A stretch of DNA of 64,000 nucleotides from Bradyrhizobium sp. CCGB12 (GTDB taxonomy: Bacteria > Pseudomonadota > Alphaproteobacteria > Rhizobiales > Xanthobacteraceae): the NCBI RefSeq assembly GCF_024199845.1, contig NZ_JANADO010000001.1:6634001-6698000 (forward strand). The letters are read 5' to 3'. Positions 35,078 to 44,809 of the stretch are shown one piece after another (positions within the stretch are counted from its first letter, which is position 1; every line of letters begins with the position of its first letter). Below the pieces are notes generated by a model, which searched no databases, was not told the DNA's origin, and saw nothing but the letters and a program-made list of their open reading frames with translations. The position numbers were made by a program, and so were the translations under genes.

Positions 35078-35104
35078 ATGGGTCCTGGCTTTCGCCAGGA
35101 CGAC
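35078..35104. repeat. right arm of the split family C REP-like pair
   Basis: ATGGGTCCTGGCTTTCGCCA continues into GGACGAC, the reverse complement of the left arm starting at 33607. It begins at the IS right end. Confidence 0.8.
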
Positions 35105-35164
35105 GGCAGAGATTGACTCCCCTCCCGGCCCCGCTCAAAACCAGCGGCAACCAAGGGAGGCACC

Positions 35165-35965
35165 ATGTTCAACGATCTGTTCTCACTCAAAGGCCGCATC
35201 GCGGTCGTGACTGGCGGCTCGCGCGGCATCGGCAAGATGATCGCAGCCGGTTTCCTGGCGCAAGGCGCGGCAAAGGTCTACATCACCGCGCGCAAGGCCG
35301 GCCCGTGCGAGGCGACCGCCAAGGAACTCACCGCGCAATATGACGGCGACTGCATCGCACTACCGATCGACATCTCGACCGTCGAAGGCTGCGACAGGCT
35401 CGCCGGCGAAATCATCAAGCTGGAGCCGAAGCTCGACATCCTCGTCAACAATGCCGGCGCGGCCTGGGGCGCGGAGTTCGACGAATTCCCCGAGAGCGGC
35501 TGGGACAAGGTGATGGACCTCAACGTCAAGTCGCTGTTCTTCCTGACCAAGGCGCTGGCAAAGCCGCTGCGCGCGGCGGCAAGCGCAGAACGGCCGGCGA
35601 AGGTGATCAACATCGCCTCGGTCGACGGCATCTTCGTCAATCCGAGCGAGACCTATTCCTACGCCGCCAGCAAGGCCGCCGTGATCCATCTGACGCGGCG
35701 CATGGCGACGAAGCTGATCAAGGACAACATCAACGTCACCGCGATCGCGCCGGGCGCCTTCAAGTCCGACATGAACCGGGCCGCGCGCGACCACGCGGAC
35801 GAGGTCGCAAAGCGCATCCCGGCGCGGCGGATCGGAACCGACGAGGACATGGCTGGCGTGGCGATCTATCTCGCCTCGCGCGCGGGCGATTACGTGGTCG
35901 GCAACACCATCGCCGTCGACGGCGGCGTGGTGTACGCGAATGCGGGGCTGGAGATTGCGGGGTAA
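35165..35965 (+). CDS. short-chain dehydrogenase/reductase
   Basis: The 266-residue classical SDR has the Rossmann motif TGGSRGIG (18-25), NNAGA, catalytic Ser in NIASVDGIF, and YxxxK in YSYAASKAA. ITARK after the second strand suggests NADP preference. The RBS GGGAGG lies upstream of ATG 35165. It runs convergent to boxB, and whether it is part of aromatic metabolism is unknown. Confidence 0.9.
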   Translation: MFNDLFSLKGRIAVVTGGSRGIGKMIAAGFLAQGAAKVYITARKAGPCEATAKELTAQYDGDCIALPIDISTVEGCDRLAGEIIKLEPKLDILVNNAGAAWGAEFDEFPESGWDKVMDLNVKSLFFLTKALAKPLRAAASAERPAKVINIASVDGIFVNPSETYSYAASKAAVIHLTRRMATKLIKDNINVTAIAPGAFKSDMNRAARDHADEVAKRIPARRIGTDEDMAGVAIYLASRAGDYVVGNTIAVDGGVVYANAGLEIAG

Positions 35966-36003
35966 GACCGCGGGGCGATAGGGCAGCCACGCGGAACACC
36001 AGC

Positions 36004-36130
36004 GTCGTCCCGGCGAAAGCCGGGACCCAGACCGCGGACTCTATCGACGGTGATCGGTATGAGTACCGAACAGCTTATCTTCGCCAAACTGCTCCCTGTG
36101 GTTATGGGTCCCGGCCTTCGCCGGGACGAC
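36004..36130. repeat. REP-like palindromic pair, family C
   Basis: GTCGTCCCGGCGAAAGCCGG and CCGGCCTTCGCCGGGACGAC are the outer arms, with GACCCA and TGGGTC inside. It lies in the convergent gap between the SDR gene and boxB. Confidence 0.87.
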
Positions 36131-36172
36131 AGGTGAGTATTTGGCGGGGGCGTCGCGTCTCGCGAGCAACCC

Positions 36173-37624
<1,452 letters not shown>

Positions 37625-37660
37625 TGGGAGCTCTCCCGCGTTGAACCTGATCGTTTCCTG

Positions 37661-37725
37661 CGAATGGCGAATGGCGAGTAGCGAATGGAAATCCCTATTC
37701 GCTATTCGCCACTCCCTACTCGCTA
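37661..37725. repeat. short palindromic repeat between boxC and boxB
   Basis: GCGAATGGCGAATGGCGAGT and TATTCGCTATTCGCCACTCC-like arms pair imperfectly around GAAATCC. It overlaps the boxC stop codon by 3 bp and could modulate read-through to boxB. Confidence 0.7.
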
Positions 37726-39411
37726 CACCCGCGTCATATCGAATTTCGGCTTCTGCCCGCTGCCGTAGCGGCGCAGCGCGCCTTCCTCGCCGACCGCGTT
37801 CGGGCGCTGGAAGATCCAGTTCTGCCACGCCGTCAGGCGCGCGAAGATCTTCGACTCCATCGTCTCCGGGCCGACGAAGCGCAGGCTGGCTTCCATGCCG
37901 GTGAGGCTGTCGGGCGAGAAGCTGGCGCGCTCCTCGAGGAAGACCCGGACCTCGTCGTCCCAGTCGATGTCGTCGAGCGCGAAAGTGACGAGGCCGAGCT
38001 CTTCCGCCTGTTCGGCGTCGAGCGTCGTGCCCAGCGTCGCCTCCGCGCGCTCCACGTCCGATGGATCGGCCTGAAAGCGCGATTCCAGCCGCGTCAGGCC
38101 GTGGCTCATCGGATAGGAGCCGAAATTCATCGCGGACAGTTCGATCGACGGCGGCGGACGGTTGTCGCCCTGACGCGTGCCGATCAGCATGTAGGAGCGG
38201 TCGGCGGCGAACACGAGCTCGGCGAGCGTGCCGGCAAAGCACGAGCCGGGCTCGACCAGCGTCACCAGCGTGCGCGAGGTGACGTCGATGCGCTTGAGCA
38301 CGCGCTTCCAGTAGTGGCGGATTTCGTTGACCAGCCAGTGCGCCTTGTTGGCTTCCAGGAAGGCGTCGCTGCCGAGCACATGGGCGCGGTCACCATGGCT
38401 CTTGAACACCAACATCGCGATCTCGAGCTCGTTGATGCGCAGGTGCAGGATGGCGTCATCGAGCTCGCGCGCAACCTGGAGCGGCCAGAACGCGGCGCCC
38501 TGCGCCATCATGCCGTCGATGTCGGCCGGCGGTGCCGCCTCCGGTGCCTTGATCGAGATGGTGGCGATGCGCGCCGTGCGATCGATGTCGACCGTGACGA
38601 AGCCGTAACGGATGCTGTTTTCGTCGATCATGCGCCTGAGTGGGCTCAGTGCAACGCCCTTGCCGCTGCCCTTGCGCGACGAGGCGGCCGCGAACTCCTT
38701 GGCGCGTTCGGCGATCTTGGCCTCCAGCTTCGAGTTCGGCGCGATCTCGTCGACGAGGCGCCACTGCACGGCGCGCTTGCCCTTCACGCCCTCCTCGATG
38801 GTGCAGAAGAAATCGGCGTGGTCGCGGCGCACCTTGCGCTTGTCGACGACGCGGGTCAGCCCGCCGGTGCCCGGCAGCACCGCGAGCAGCGGCACTTCGG
38901 GCAGTGCCACGGCGGACGAGCCGTCATCGGCGAGGATGATGTGGTCGGTCGCGAGCGCCAGCTCATAGCCGCCGCCGGCGGCGGAGCCGTTCACGACAGT
39001 GATGAAGCGCTGGCCGGAATTCTCCGAGGAGTCTTCCATGCCGTTGCGGGTCTCGTTGGTGAATTTGCAGAAATTGACCTTGTGAGCATGCGTCGAGCCC
39101 GCGAGCATGCGGATGTTGGCGCCGGCGCAGAACACGCGGTTCTTGGCAGAGCGCATCACCACGACCTTCACCTCCGGATGCTCGAAGCGCAGCCGCTGGA
39201 CCACGTCGGCCAGTTCGATGTCGACGCCGAGATCGTAGGAGTTGAGCTTGAGAAGATAGCCCTCGAACAGGCCGCCGTTCTCGTCGACGTCCATGGTCAA
39301 CGTCGCGACGTTGCCTTCGACCGCAAGCTTCCAGTGCTTGTAGCGGGACGGTTCGGTCTGGAAATCGATGAATGTCGCGCCGCCTGCGAGGCGCCGATCT
39401 TCCCCGGCCAT
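37723..39411 (-). CDS. boxC: 2,3-epoxybenzoyl-CoA dihydrolase BoxC
   Basis: BoxC opens the epoxide ring of 2,3-epoxybenzoyl-CoA and releases formate, giving 3,4-dehydroadipyl-CoA semialdehyde. The 562-residue protein is a double-length enoyl-CoA hydratase/crotonase, as in known BoxC: NRVFCAGANIRMLAGSTHAHKVNFCKFTNETRNG, VNGSAAGGGYELALA (oxyanion), and LLAVLPGTGGLTRV in the first half. Two TGCA-type operator candidates lie just upstream, so boxC-boxB may have its own promoter within the cluster. Confidence 0.97.
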   Translation of the reverse strand: MAGEDRRLAGGATFIDFQTEPSRYKHWKLAVEGNVATLTMDVDENGGLFEGYLLKLNSYDLGVDIELADVVQRLRFEHPEVKVVVMRSAKNRVFCAGANIRMLAGSTHAHKVNFCKFTNETRNGMEDSSENSGQRFITVVNGSAAGGGYELALATDHIILADDGSSAVALPEVPLLAVLPGTGGLTRVVDKRKVRRDHADFFCTIEEGVKGKRAVQWRLVDEIAPNSKLEAKIAERAKEFAAASSRKGSGKGVALSPLRRMIDENSIRYGFVTVDIDRTARIATISIKAPEAAPPADIDGMMAQGAAFWPLQVARELDDAILHLRINELEIAMLVFKSHGDRAHVLGSDAFLEANKAHWLVNEIRHYWKRVLKRIDVTSRTLVTLVEPGSCFAGTLAELVFAADRSYMLIGTRQGDNRPPPSIELSAMNFGSYPMSHGLTRLESRFQADPSDVERAEATLGTTLDAEQAEELGLVTFALDDIDWDDEVRVFLEERASFSPDSLTGMEASLRFVGPETMESKIFARLTAWQNWIFQRPNAVGEEGALRRYGSGQKPKFDMTRV

Positions 39412-39456
39412 GGGTCATCCCCTGAGCTTGGTTTTACATTGCCGCCGTAGCGTTAG

Positions 39457-39472
39457 ATGCACAATAATGCAT
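39457..39472. promoter_or_regulatory. candidate BoxR operator upstream of boxC (site 1)
   Basis: ATGCACAATAATGCAT fits TGCA-N6-TGCA, the known BzdR-type recognition pattern. It lies 46 bp upstream of the boxC start codon. Confidence 0.6.
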
Positions 39473-39507
39473 CTTTTTGAACGCGTCTAGTCCTTAACGG
39501 CCGTCAC

Positions 39508-39523
39508 ATGCACTTTGTTTCAT
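39508..39523. promoter_or_regulatory. candidate BoxR operator upstream of boxC (site 2)
   Basis: ATGCACTTTGTTTCAT is the same element with one half degenerate (TTCA for TGCA). It shares CACTTTGT with the site upstream of livH and begins 51 bp from site 1, about five helical turns. Confidence 0.55.
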
Positions 39524-39531
39524 GAGTACGT

Positions 39532-40056
39532 TTACGACCGCACGATAGCCCCGAGCCCGATCCAGTCAGCCTTGGAGAGCTCTGGACGGCCGAGCTTGGC
39601 TTGCAACAGCGCGATCAGGGCCGGGACAGGGAAGGTTTCGACGAAGCCGTCGCCGGCCGCAGCCGCCTTGCGCGAGTTCAGCGCCCGCAGTTCGCCGAGC
39701 GCATCCCCGAACAGGCGTACGGCCGAGCGCGGCCGCTGCATCCGCAGCCGCAAATTGGCATTGGCGATATGGATGCAGGCGCGCAGCAGAATGCGCTCGC
39801 GGCCACCTTGCGGTGCTGCGGCCCACACCGCCTCCAGCACCTCCTGCGCTTCCCAGAAAAAGCCGCGGTCGTTGAGCGTAAGTCCGTAGCGCAGCGCCGG
39901 ATGGCGCGCCGGCACATAGCCGCGGAACGCCGAAGGCACCAGCGTCTTGGCCAGGTCCAGCGTCTGGTAATCGGCGTCCGCTGCACCGGGCTCGCCCGGC
40001 ACATAGGCCCATTGCGGCCACGGCAGCGGCCCGCTCGCGTTCGAAGGCACACTCAT
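39532..40056 (-). CDS. DUF309-domain protein in the box cluster
   Basis: The 174-residue soluble helical protein has the DUF309 signature LNDRGFFWEAQEVLEAVWAAAP near residue 60, followed by RILLRACIHIANANLRLRMQR. The biochemical role of the family is unknown. It sits between the alpha/beta hydrolase (22-bp gap) and boxC on the same strand, so it may have a helper role in benzoyl-CoA breakdown. Confidence 0.85.
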   Translation of the reverse strand: MSVPSNASGPLPWPQWAYVPGEPGAADADYQTLDLAKTLVPSAFRGYVPARHPALRYGLTLNDRGFFWEAQEVLEAVWAAAPQGGRERILLRACIHIANANLRLRMQRPRSAVRLFGDALGELRALNSRKAAAAGDGFVETFPVPALIALLQAKLGRPELSKADWIGLGAIVRS

Positions 40057-40077
40057 TGAAGGTGCGCCTCCGCAACA

Positions 40078-40896
40078 TCATGCGGCGCGTCCCTGAAGTC
40101 CCTGATCGTCGCGCAGGGCCGCTCTTGCAAATTGCTCAATAGCGTCAAGCGTCGCCCCCGGCGCTTCACGATGCGGGGAATGCCCCGCGCCTGAAATGAC
40201 TTTAAAATCTACCGGACAATAACATTCTTCCTGCGCAATTTCGACCTGACGCAGTGTCCCATATTGATCATCCTCGCCCTGCACGACCAGGATGGGAACG
40301 CGGATATAGGCGAGGGATTCGGAGATGTCCCAGTCACGGAATTTCGGATCGAGCCAGGCGCCGTTCCAGCCGTAGAAGGCGTTGTCGACATCCTGGTGCC
40401 AGCGCGCGAGCTTTGCCTTGAGGTCGGTGGTCTCGAAGGCGGTCTTGATCGCTGCGATGGACTGGACCGAGACGTCCTCGACGATGAAATGCGGCGCAAT
40501 CAGCACGAGGCCGCTTAGCCGATAATCCTGATGCGCGCCGGCATAAATCGTCGCGATCGAGGCGCCGTCGGAATGGCCGAGCAGGAGGCCGCGCTTGAAG
40601 CCAATGGCGTCGAGCAGGCTGGGCAGGACGTCCAGCGCCTCGCGCTGCATGTAGTCGAGCGGACGCGGCAACGTCACCCTGCTCGATTGGCCATAGCCCG
40701 CGCGCGAATAAACGAAGATGCCGGCGCCGGTCGCCTCTCGAAGCTTCTCCGGAAAATCGCCCCACTGCCCGACCGAACCGAGGCCTTCATGCAGCATGAC
40801 GATAGTGGGCGCGTCCGGATTTAACGGCGCGAGCCATTTGTATTCGAGGCTGGCGTTGCCGATGCTGAGGAAGCCGGTGGGGGTGAGGTTGGTCAT
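40078..40896 (-). CDS. alpha/beta-hydrolase in the box cluster
   Basis: The 272-residue alpha/beta-hydrolase has oxyanion HEGLGSVGQWGDFPEKL, the nucleophile elbow LGHSDGAS (Ser), acid Asp in VVQGEDDQYG and catalytic His in GAGHSPHREAPG. It resembles esterases and thioesterases that accompany the benzoate-CoA ligase in box clusters, possibly removing dead-end CoA esters. It is downstream of bclA with a 250-bp gap that contains a REP-like pair. Confidence 0.88.
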   Translation of the reverse strand: MTNLTPTGFLSIGNASLEYKWLAPLNPDAPTIVMLHEGLGSVGQWGDFPEKLREATGAGIFVYSRAGYGQSSRVTLPRPLDYMQREALDVLPSLLDAIGFKRGLLLGHSDGASIATIYAGAHQDYRLSGLVLIAPHFIVEDVSVQSIAAIKTAFETTDLKAKLARWHQDVDNAFYGWNGAWLDPKFRDWDISESLAYIRVPILVVQGEDDQYGTLRQVEIAQEECYCPVDFKVISGAGHSPHREAPGATLDAIEQFARAALRDDQGLQGRAA

Positions 40897-40954
40897 GCTG
40901 TCACTCTTCTTCGATCGCGCAGTTGGAACGAGATGCGTCCGCTGGCTCAGTCGT

Positions 40955-41097
40955 TCCCTCCCCCCTTGTGGGAGAGGGCTAGGGAGAGGGGTGCCACACG
41001 GAGACTCCCGGTGTGACGAAGAATATCTGGCGCGCGATAATACAGACCGTTTGCTGGGCTACCCCTCTCCCCCGCCCTCCCCCACAAGGGGGGAGGA
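40955..41097. repeat. REP-like palindromic pair, family D (CCCTCCCCC...GGGGGAGG type)
   Basis: CCCTCCCCCCTTGTGGGAGA and the right-hand CCCTCCCCCACAAGGGGGGA form palindromes at each end, with AGGGAGAGGGGTG and TACCCCTCTCCCC inside. It lies between bclA and the alpha/beta hydrolase gene. Related copies are at 47514-47656 and 63884-63996. Confidence 0.82.
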
Positions 41098-41148
41098 GCG
41101 CACCGGAGCTTGCCGCCATGGCGTCAGTCATATGCCGTACAGTTGCGC

Positions 41149-42690
41149 TCAATTCGCCCCTTCGCGCAATTTGAACCGCTGGATCTTTCCCGTCGCGGTC
41201 TTCGGCAGCGAGTCCACCACGTCGATCCAGCGCGGATATTTCCAAGGGCCGATCTTCTGCTTGACGTGCTCCTTCAACATCTCCTGCAGGTCGCTTGTCT
41301 TGGCGCCGGGCCGCAGCACGACAAAGGCTTTTGGCTTCAGCAACCCTTCCGGATCCGCTTCGGGCACGACGGCAGCCTCCAGCACCGCCGGGTGCGTGAT
41401 CAGCGCGCTCTCGACCTCGAAGGGCGAGACCCAGATGCCGGACACCTTGAACATGTCGTCGGCGCGGCCGCAGAACGTGTAGCGGCCCTCCCCGTCGCGA
41501 ACGTATTTGTCGCCGGTCCGGGTCCACGGTCCCTCAAACGTGCGGCGGCTCTTGTGGCGCTGATTCCAGTAGCCCTCGCCGGCGGAGGGCGCATCGACCA
41601 GCAGCTCGCCGACCTCTCCGTCGGCGACGTCCTGGCCGACCTCGTTGACGAGCCGCACCGCATAGCCCGGCACCGGCTTGCCGGACGAGCCATACTTGAT
41701 GTCGCCGGGCGCGTTCGACAGGAAGATGTGCAAGAGCTCGGTCGAGCCGACGCCATCGAGAATGTCGACGCCGAAGCGTGCCTTCCAGCTGTTGCCGACA
41801 GATTCCGGCAGCGCCTCGCCGGCGGAGGTGCAGATGCGCAGCGCCTTGCCACCGCGCTCGGCCTTCATCGTCTCGTCGTTGAGCATCGCCGCGAACAGCG
41901 TCGGCACGCCGTAGAAGATCGACGGGTTGAACCTGTTCATCAGGTCGAACATCCGCGCCGGCGTCGGACGCTCGCTGTTGAGGACCACGGTGGCGCCGAC
42001 CGACATCGGGAAGGTCAGCGCGTTGCCGAGACCATAGGCGAAGAACAGTTTTGCCGCGGACAGGCAGACGTCGCTCTCGCGGATGCCGAGCACCTGCTTC
42101 GCATAAGTATCAGCCGTCGACTGCAAGTTCGAATGTAGATGGCGCACGCCCTTGGGCATGCCGGTCGAGCCCGACGAATAGAGCCAGAACGCCGGCTCAT
42201 CGGGATGCGTCGCGGCGGTGGCGAACTGATCGCTCTCACCGGCAATCTCCTCAGTGAGCTGCTTGTGGCCATTCTGCTTGGCCCCGGACACCACGACATG
42301 CTCGAGATCGGGCATGCGGCCGACGACATCCTTGATGACGGGGTACAGCGCCTCGGACACGAACAGCACGCGCGCGCGGCAATCGGCGAGGATGTAGGCA
42401 TACTGGTCGGCCGTCAGCAGCGTGTTGAGCGGCACCGGCACGATGCCGGCGCGGATCGCACCCAGGAAAACGATCGGGAAATCGACCGTATCCAGCATGA
42501 TCATCGCCACGCGCTCCTCGCGGCGGACGCCGAGCCGGCGCAGCATGTTGGCGGCGCGCCGCGTCTCGCGCGCGAGCTCGCCATAGGTGAGCCGCGAGAC
42601 GGTGTCGTCGAAGACGAGCTTGTTGGCGCGCCCCTCCTCGACGTTACGGTCGAGCAGCCAGGTCACCGCATTGTAGGATCCCTCGCTCAC
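41149..42690 (-). CDS. bclA: benzoate-CoA ligase
   Basis: The enzyme activates benzoate to benzoyl-CoA with ATP, the entry step of the box pathway. The 513-residue ANL-superfamily protein has the P-loop SSGSTGMPKGV, GVGSTELLHIFLSN, the TGDKY hinge-domain motif and a C-terminal catalytic Lys in PKTATGKIQRFKLR. GTG 42690 is proposed as start because GGGGAG lies 6 bases upstream. An ATG at 42723 is in frame, but the intervening codons are A/T-rich and no RBS precedes it. Confidence 0.94.
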   Translation of the reverse strand: MSEGSYNAVTWLLDRNVEEGRANKLVFDDTVSRLTYGELARETRRAANMLRRLGVRREERVAMIMLDTVDFPIVFLGAIRAGIVPVPLNTLLTADQYAYILADCRARVLFVSEALYPVIKDVVGRMPDLEHVVVSGAKQNGHKQLTEEIAGESDQFATAATHPDEPAFWLYSSGSTGMPKGVRHLHSNLQSTADTYAKQVLGIRESDVCLSAAKLFFAYGLGNALTFPMSVGATVVLNSERPTPARMFDLMNRFNPSIFYGVPTLFAAMLNDETMKAERGGKALRICTSAGEALPESVGNSWKARFGVDILDGVGSTELLHIFLSNAPGDIKYGSSGKPVPGYAVRLVNEVGQDVADGEVGELLVDAPSAGEGYWNQRHKSRRTFEGPWTRTGDKYVRDGEGRYTFCGRADDMFKVSGIWVSPFEVESALITHPAVLEAAVVPEADPEGLLKPKAFVVLRPGAKTSDLQEMLKEHVKQKIGPWKYPRWIDVVDSLPKTATGKIQRFKLREGAN

Positions 42691-42759
42691 GGACGTCTCC
42701 CCGAATTTAGAATTATAATTCATAGAAAGACACTGCAGCGGCTTGCTGTCAATGCCATC

Positions 42760-42775
42760 AGGCACTATGTTTCAT
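42760..42775. promoter_or_regulatory. candidate BoxR operator in the bclA/boxR divergent region
   Basis: AGGCACTATGTTTCAT differs from ATGCACTTTGTTTCAT upstream of boxC in two positions. It lies between bclA and boxR, where a repressor could act on both directions. Confidence 0.5.
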
Positions 42776-42823
42776 TAAAACGCGCCGCAGGACCTCCTTA
42801 CTGGCATCCGCTAAAGAAGCCTC

Positions 42824-43732
42824 ATGACCGACAGTCCCGACGCCGAATCCCAATTCCTCGAACAGCTCGGCCAGCGCGTGCGCACCATGCGCGCGCTGCG
42901 TGGCATGTCGCGCAAAGTGCTCGCCAAGGTATCAGGAATCTCGGAGCGCTACATCGCGCAGCTCGAGAGCGGCAAGGGCAATGTCTCGATCGTGCTGCTC
43001 CGCCGCGTCTCCGACGCGATGGGCGCGCATCTGGAAGATCTGCTGCCCTCGGCCGATCCGACGCCGGACTGGCAGATGTTTCGCGATCTCTTGCGCAAGG
43101 CGACGCCGGCGCAGATCGCGCAGGCCAAGGACCTGCTCGCCGGCGGCAGCGCAACCGCGCCGCGACGCGCACCGTTCTGCGGCATCGCCCTGATCGGCCT
43201 CCGCGGCGCCGGCAAATCCACCCTCGGCCGGATGCTGGCAAAGAAGGTCGGCTGGAGCTTCGTCGAGCTCAACAAGGAGGTCGAGCAGCAGAACGGCCTC
43301 TCGGTCGCCGAGATCATCGCGCTCTACGGCCAGGAAGGCTTTCGCCGCATGGAGCAGGCGGCATTGCAGCAGCTGCTCGCGCGCAACGAGCTGATGGTGC
43401 TGGCGACCGGCGGCGGCATCGTCTCGGAGCCGCTGACTTTCGACCAGATTCTGACCTCGTTCTACACGATCTGGCTGAAGGCCGAACCCGAGGAGCATAT
43501 GGCGCGCGTGCGCCGCCAGGGCGACCTTCGCCCGATGGCCGACGACCGCTCCGCGATGGCGGAGCTGCGCAACATCCTGCTCAGCCGCGAGCCGCTCTAT
43601 TCGCGCGCGACAGCCGTGGTGGATACCGCGGGCCTGTCCGTCGATGCGGCCGCCGCGCGGCTGATCGATGCGGTGCGACCGGTGCTGCAGAACGAGGCGC
43701 GCAGCTTCGGGCTGCGCAGCGTAGCGCTGTAG
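42824..43732 (+). CDS. boxR: BoxR/BzdR-family repressor: HTH fused to a shikimate-kinase-like domain
   Basis: The 302-residue protein joins an XRE helix-turn-helix (about 18-72, RTMRALRGMSRKVLAKVSGISERYIAQLESG) to a shikimate-kinase-like domain (from about 115; P-loop GLRGAGKST at 125-133, then FVELNKEVEQQNGLSVAEIIALYGQEGFRRME and ATGGGIVSEPLTF). This fusion defines BzdR/BoxR repressors that respond to benzoyl-CoA. It is divergent from bclA and followed 2 bp later by a truncated hemoglobin gene. Confidence 0.96.
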   Translation: MTDSPDAESQFLEQLGQRVRTMRALRGMSRKVLAKVSGISERYIAQLESGKGNVSIVLLRRVSDAMGAHLEDLLPSADPTPDWQMFRDLLRKATPAQIAQAKDLLAGGSATAPRRAPFCGIALIGLRGAGKSTLGRMLAKKVGWSFVELNKEVEQQNGLSVAEIIALYGQEGFRRMEQAALQQLLARNELMVLATGGGIVSEPLTFDQILTSFYTIWLKAEPEEHMARVRRQGDLRPMADDRSAMAELRNILLSREPLYSRATAVVDTAGLSVDAAAARLIDAVRPVLQNEARSFGLRSVAL

Positions 43733-43734
43733 AG

Positions 43735-44130
43735 ATGACCGATAGCGACGTCGCAATCTCCATGTTCGAACGGATCGGCGGCAGCGCCACGATCGACCGG
43801 CTGGTCGATCGCTTCTACGAGCGCATGGACACCCTGCCAGAGGCGAAAATCATCCGCGCGATGCACGCAGACGATCTCGGCCTGATCAGGGACGTGCTGA
43901 AGCGCTATCTCACCGAATGGACCGGCGGCCCGCGGCTTTACTCCGTCGAGAAGGGCCATCCGCGGCTGCGACAGCGACACATCGGCTTTGCCATCGGCGA
44001 TGCCGAGCGCGACGCCTGGATGATCTGCATGCGCGGCGCGCTGGAGGAGACCGTGGCAGATAGCGCCGCGCGGCAGGATCTCGACAAGGCGCTGTCCGGC
44101 CTCGCCGACTGGATGCGCAACAGGCAGTGA
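43735..44130 (+). CDS. truncated hemoglobin (group II-like)
   Basis: The 131-residue protein has the short globin pattern: FERIGGSATIDRLVDRFYERMDTLPEA, LKRYLTEWTGGPRLYSVEKGHPRLRQRHIGFAIGDAERDAWMICMRGAL. The proximal His is in RQRHIGF, and the Trp in DAWMICM matches group II proteins. It starts 2 bp after the boxR stop. Box enzymes need O2, so a globin in this unit could buffer or deliver oxygen, or protect against NO; that is inference. Confidence 0.9.
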   Translation: MTDSDVAISMFERIGGSATIDRLVDRFYERMDTLPEAKIIRAMHADDLGLIRDVLKRYLTEWTGGPRLYSVEKGHPRLRQRHIGFAIGDAERDAWMICMRGALEETVADSAARQDLDKALSGLADWMRNRQ

Positions 44131-44151
44131 CCGCAGCCCGGATCGAGCCAA

Positions 44152-44484
44152 TCAAATCGACCAGTAATTCGGATGCTGGTACGGCCGCGAGCGGTCGCCC
44201 CAGTCGAATTCATCGCCATCGACTTCGCAGGGGCCGCTGCTCAATTGTTCCGGCGTCAGTTCGACCTGGAAGGCCTGACGTCCCGGATCATATTTCAGCG
44301 CGCTCCACTGCACGGGGTAGTGGTGATGGGTGCCGAGCAGCCGCCCGGTCTTGATGACGGCGTAGGCGACGGTTCCGCTCACCTTGTCGAGCATCAATCG
44401 CTCGATCGTGCCGAGCTTGCTGCCGTCGCAACCATAGACGGCGACGTGCTCAACGCGGTCACTGGGAACCATGGTGTGTTGCAT
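44152..44484 (-). CDS. PRC-barrel domain protein
   Basis: The 110-residue protein has a PRC-barrel pattern: VEHVAVYGCDGSKLGTIERLMLDKVSGTVAYAVIKTG, then HHYPVQWSALKYDPGRQAFQVELTPEQL, ending in DWGDRSRPYQHPNYW. PRC-barrel proteins are small RNA- or protein-binding beta barrels. It runs convergent to the globin gene with a 21-bp gap. Confidence 0.88.
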   Translation of the reverse strand: MQHTMVPSDRVEHVAVYGCDGSKLGTIERLMLDKVSGTVAYAVIKTGRLLGTHHHYPVQWSALKYDPGRQAFQVELTPEQLSSGPCEVDGDEFDWGDRSRPYQHPNYWSI

Positions 44485-44595
44485 GGCGTGCTCCCTTGGA
44501 CTTGTCTGAGCGGATTATAGGCCTGCAGCCCGGATGAGCGAAGCGACATCCGGTGTCTTGCGACACTTTCGCGGGTATCGGTTCGCTTGCCCGGG

Positions 44596-44808
44596 TTACG
44601 ACATTCCAACGGGCTGCCCGACCCGATCGTTGCATGCGTCAAACATCGACCGATCCAAGGCCTCGGCGGTAAAGCCCGCAACATAGATCAAGGCCAGGAT
44701 TGCCGCCGAGATCGCCACCGTTTCCGCATGTGCGAGCCCCCACCGCAGCAGCCGCTGCAACAAGGTCGGCGGCGGAAACCGGTAGATCCGTCCCGCAGGC
44801 GTGATCAC
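44596..44808 (-). CDS. small single-pass membrane protein, downstream of the Kef-type antiporter
   Basis: A 70-residue frame starts at GTG 44808, one base after the antiporter stop codon. It has one membrane helix (ETVAISAAILALIYVAGFTAEAL). An ATG at 44856 would instead overlap the antiporter gene by 47 bp. I recognise no family. Coupling to the transporter suggests an accessory role, but this is a weak call. Confidence 0.5.
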   Translation of the reverse strand: MITPAGRIYRFPPPTLLQRLLRWGLAHAETVAISAAILALIYVAGFTAEALDRSMFDACNDRVGQPVGMS

Positions 44809-44809
44809 G

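Noticed and set aside
37625..38242. In-frame upstream extension of boxB (to 689 codons)
   Set aside because: The extension overlaps boxC on the same strand in another frame, and the family N-terminus and RBS are at 37624.
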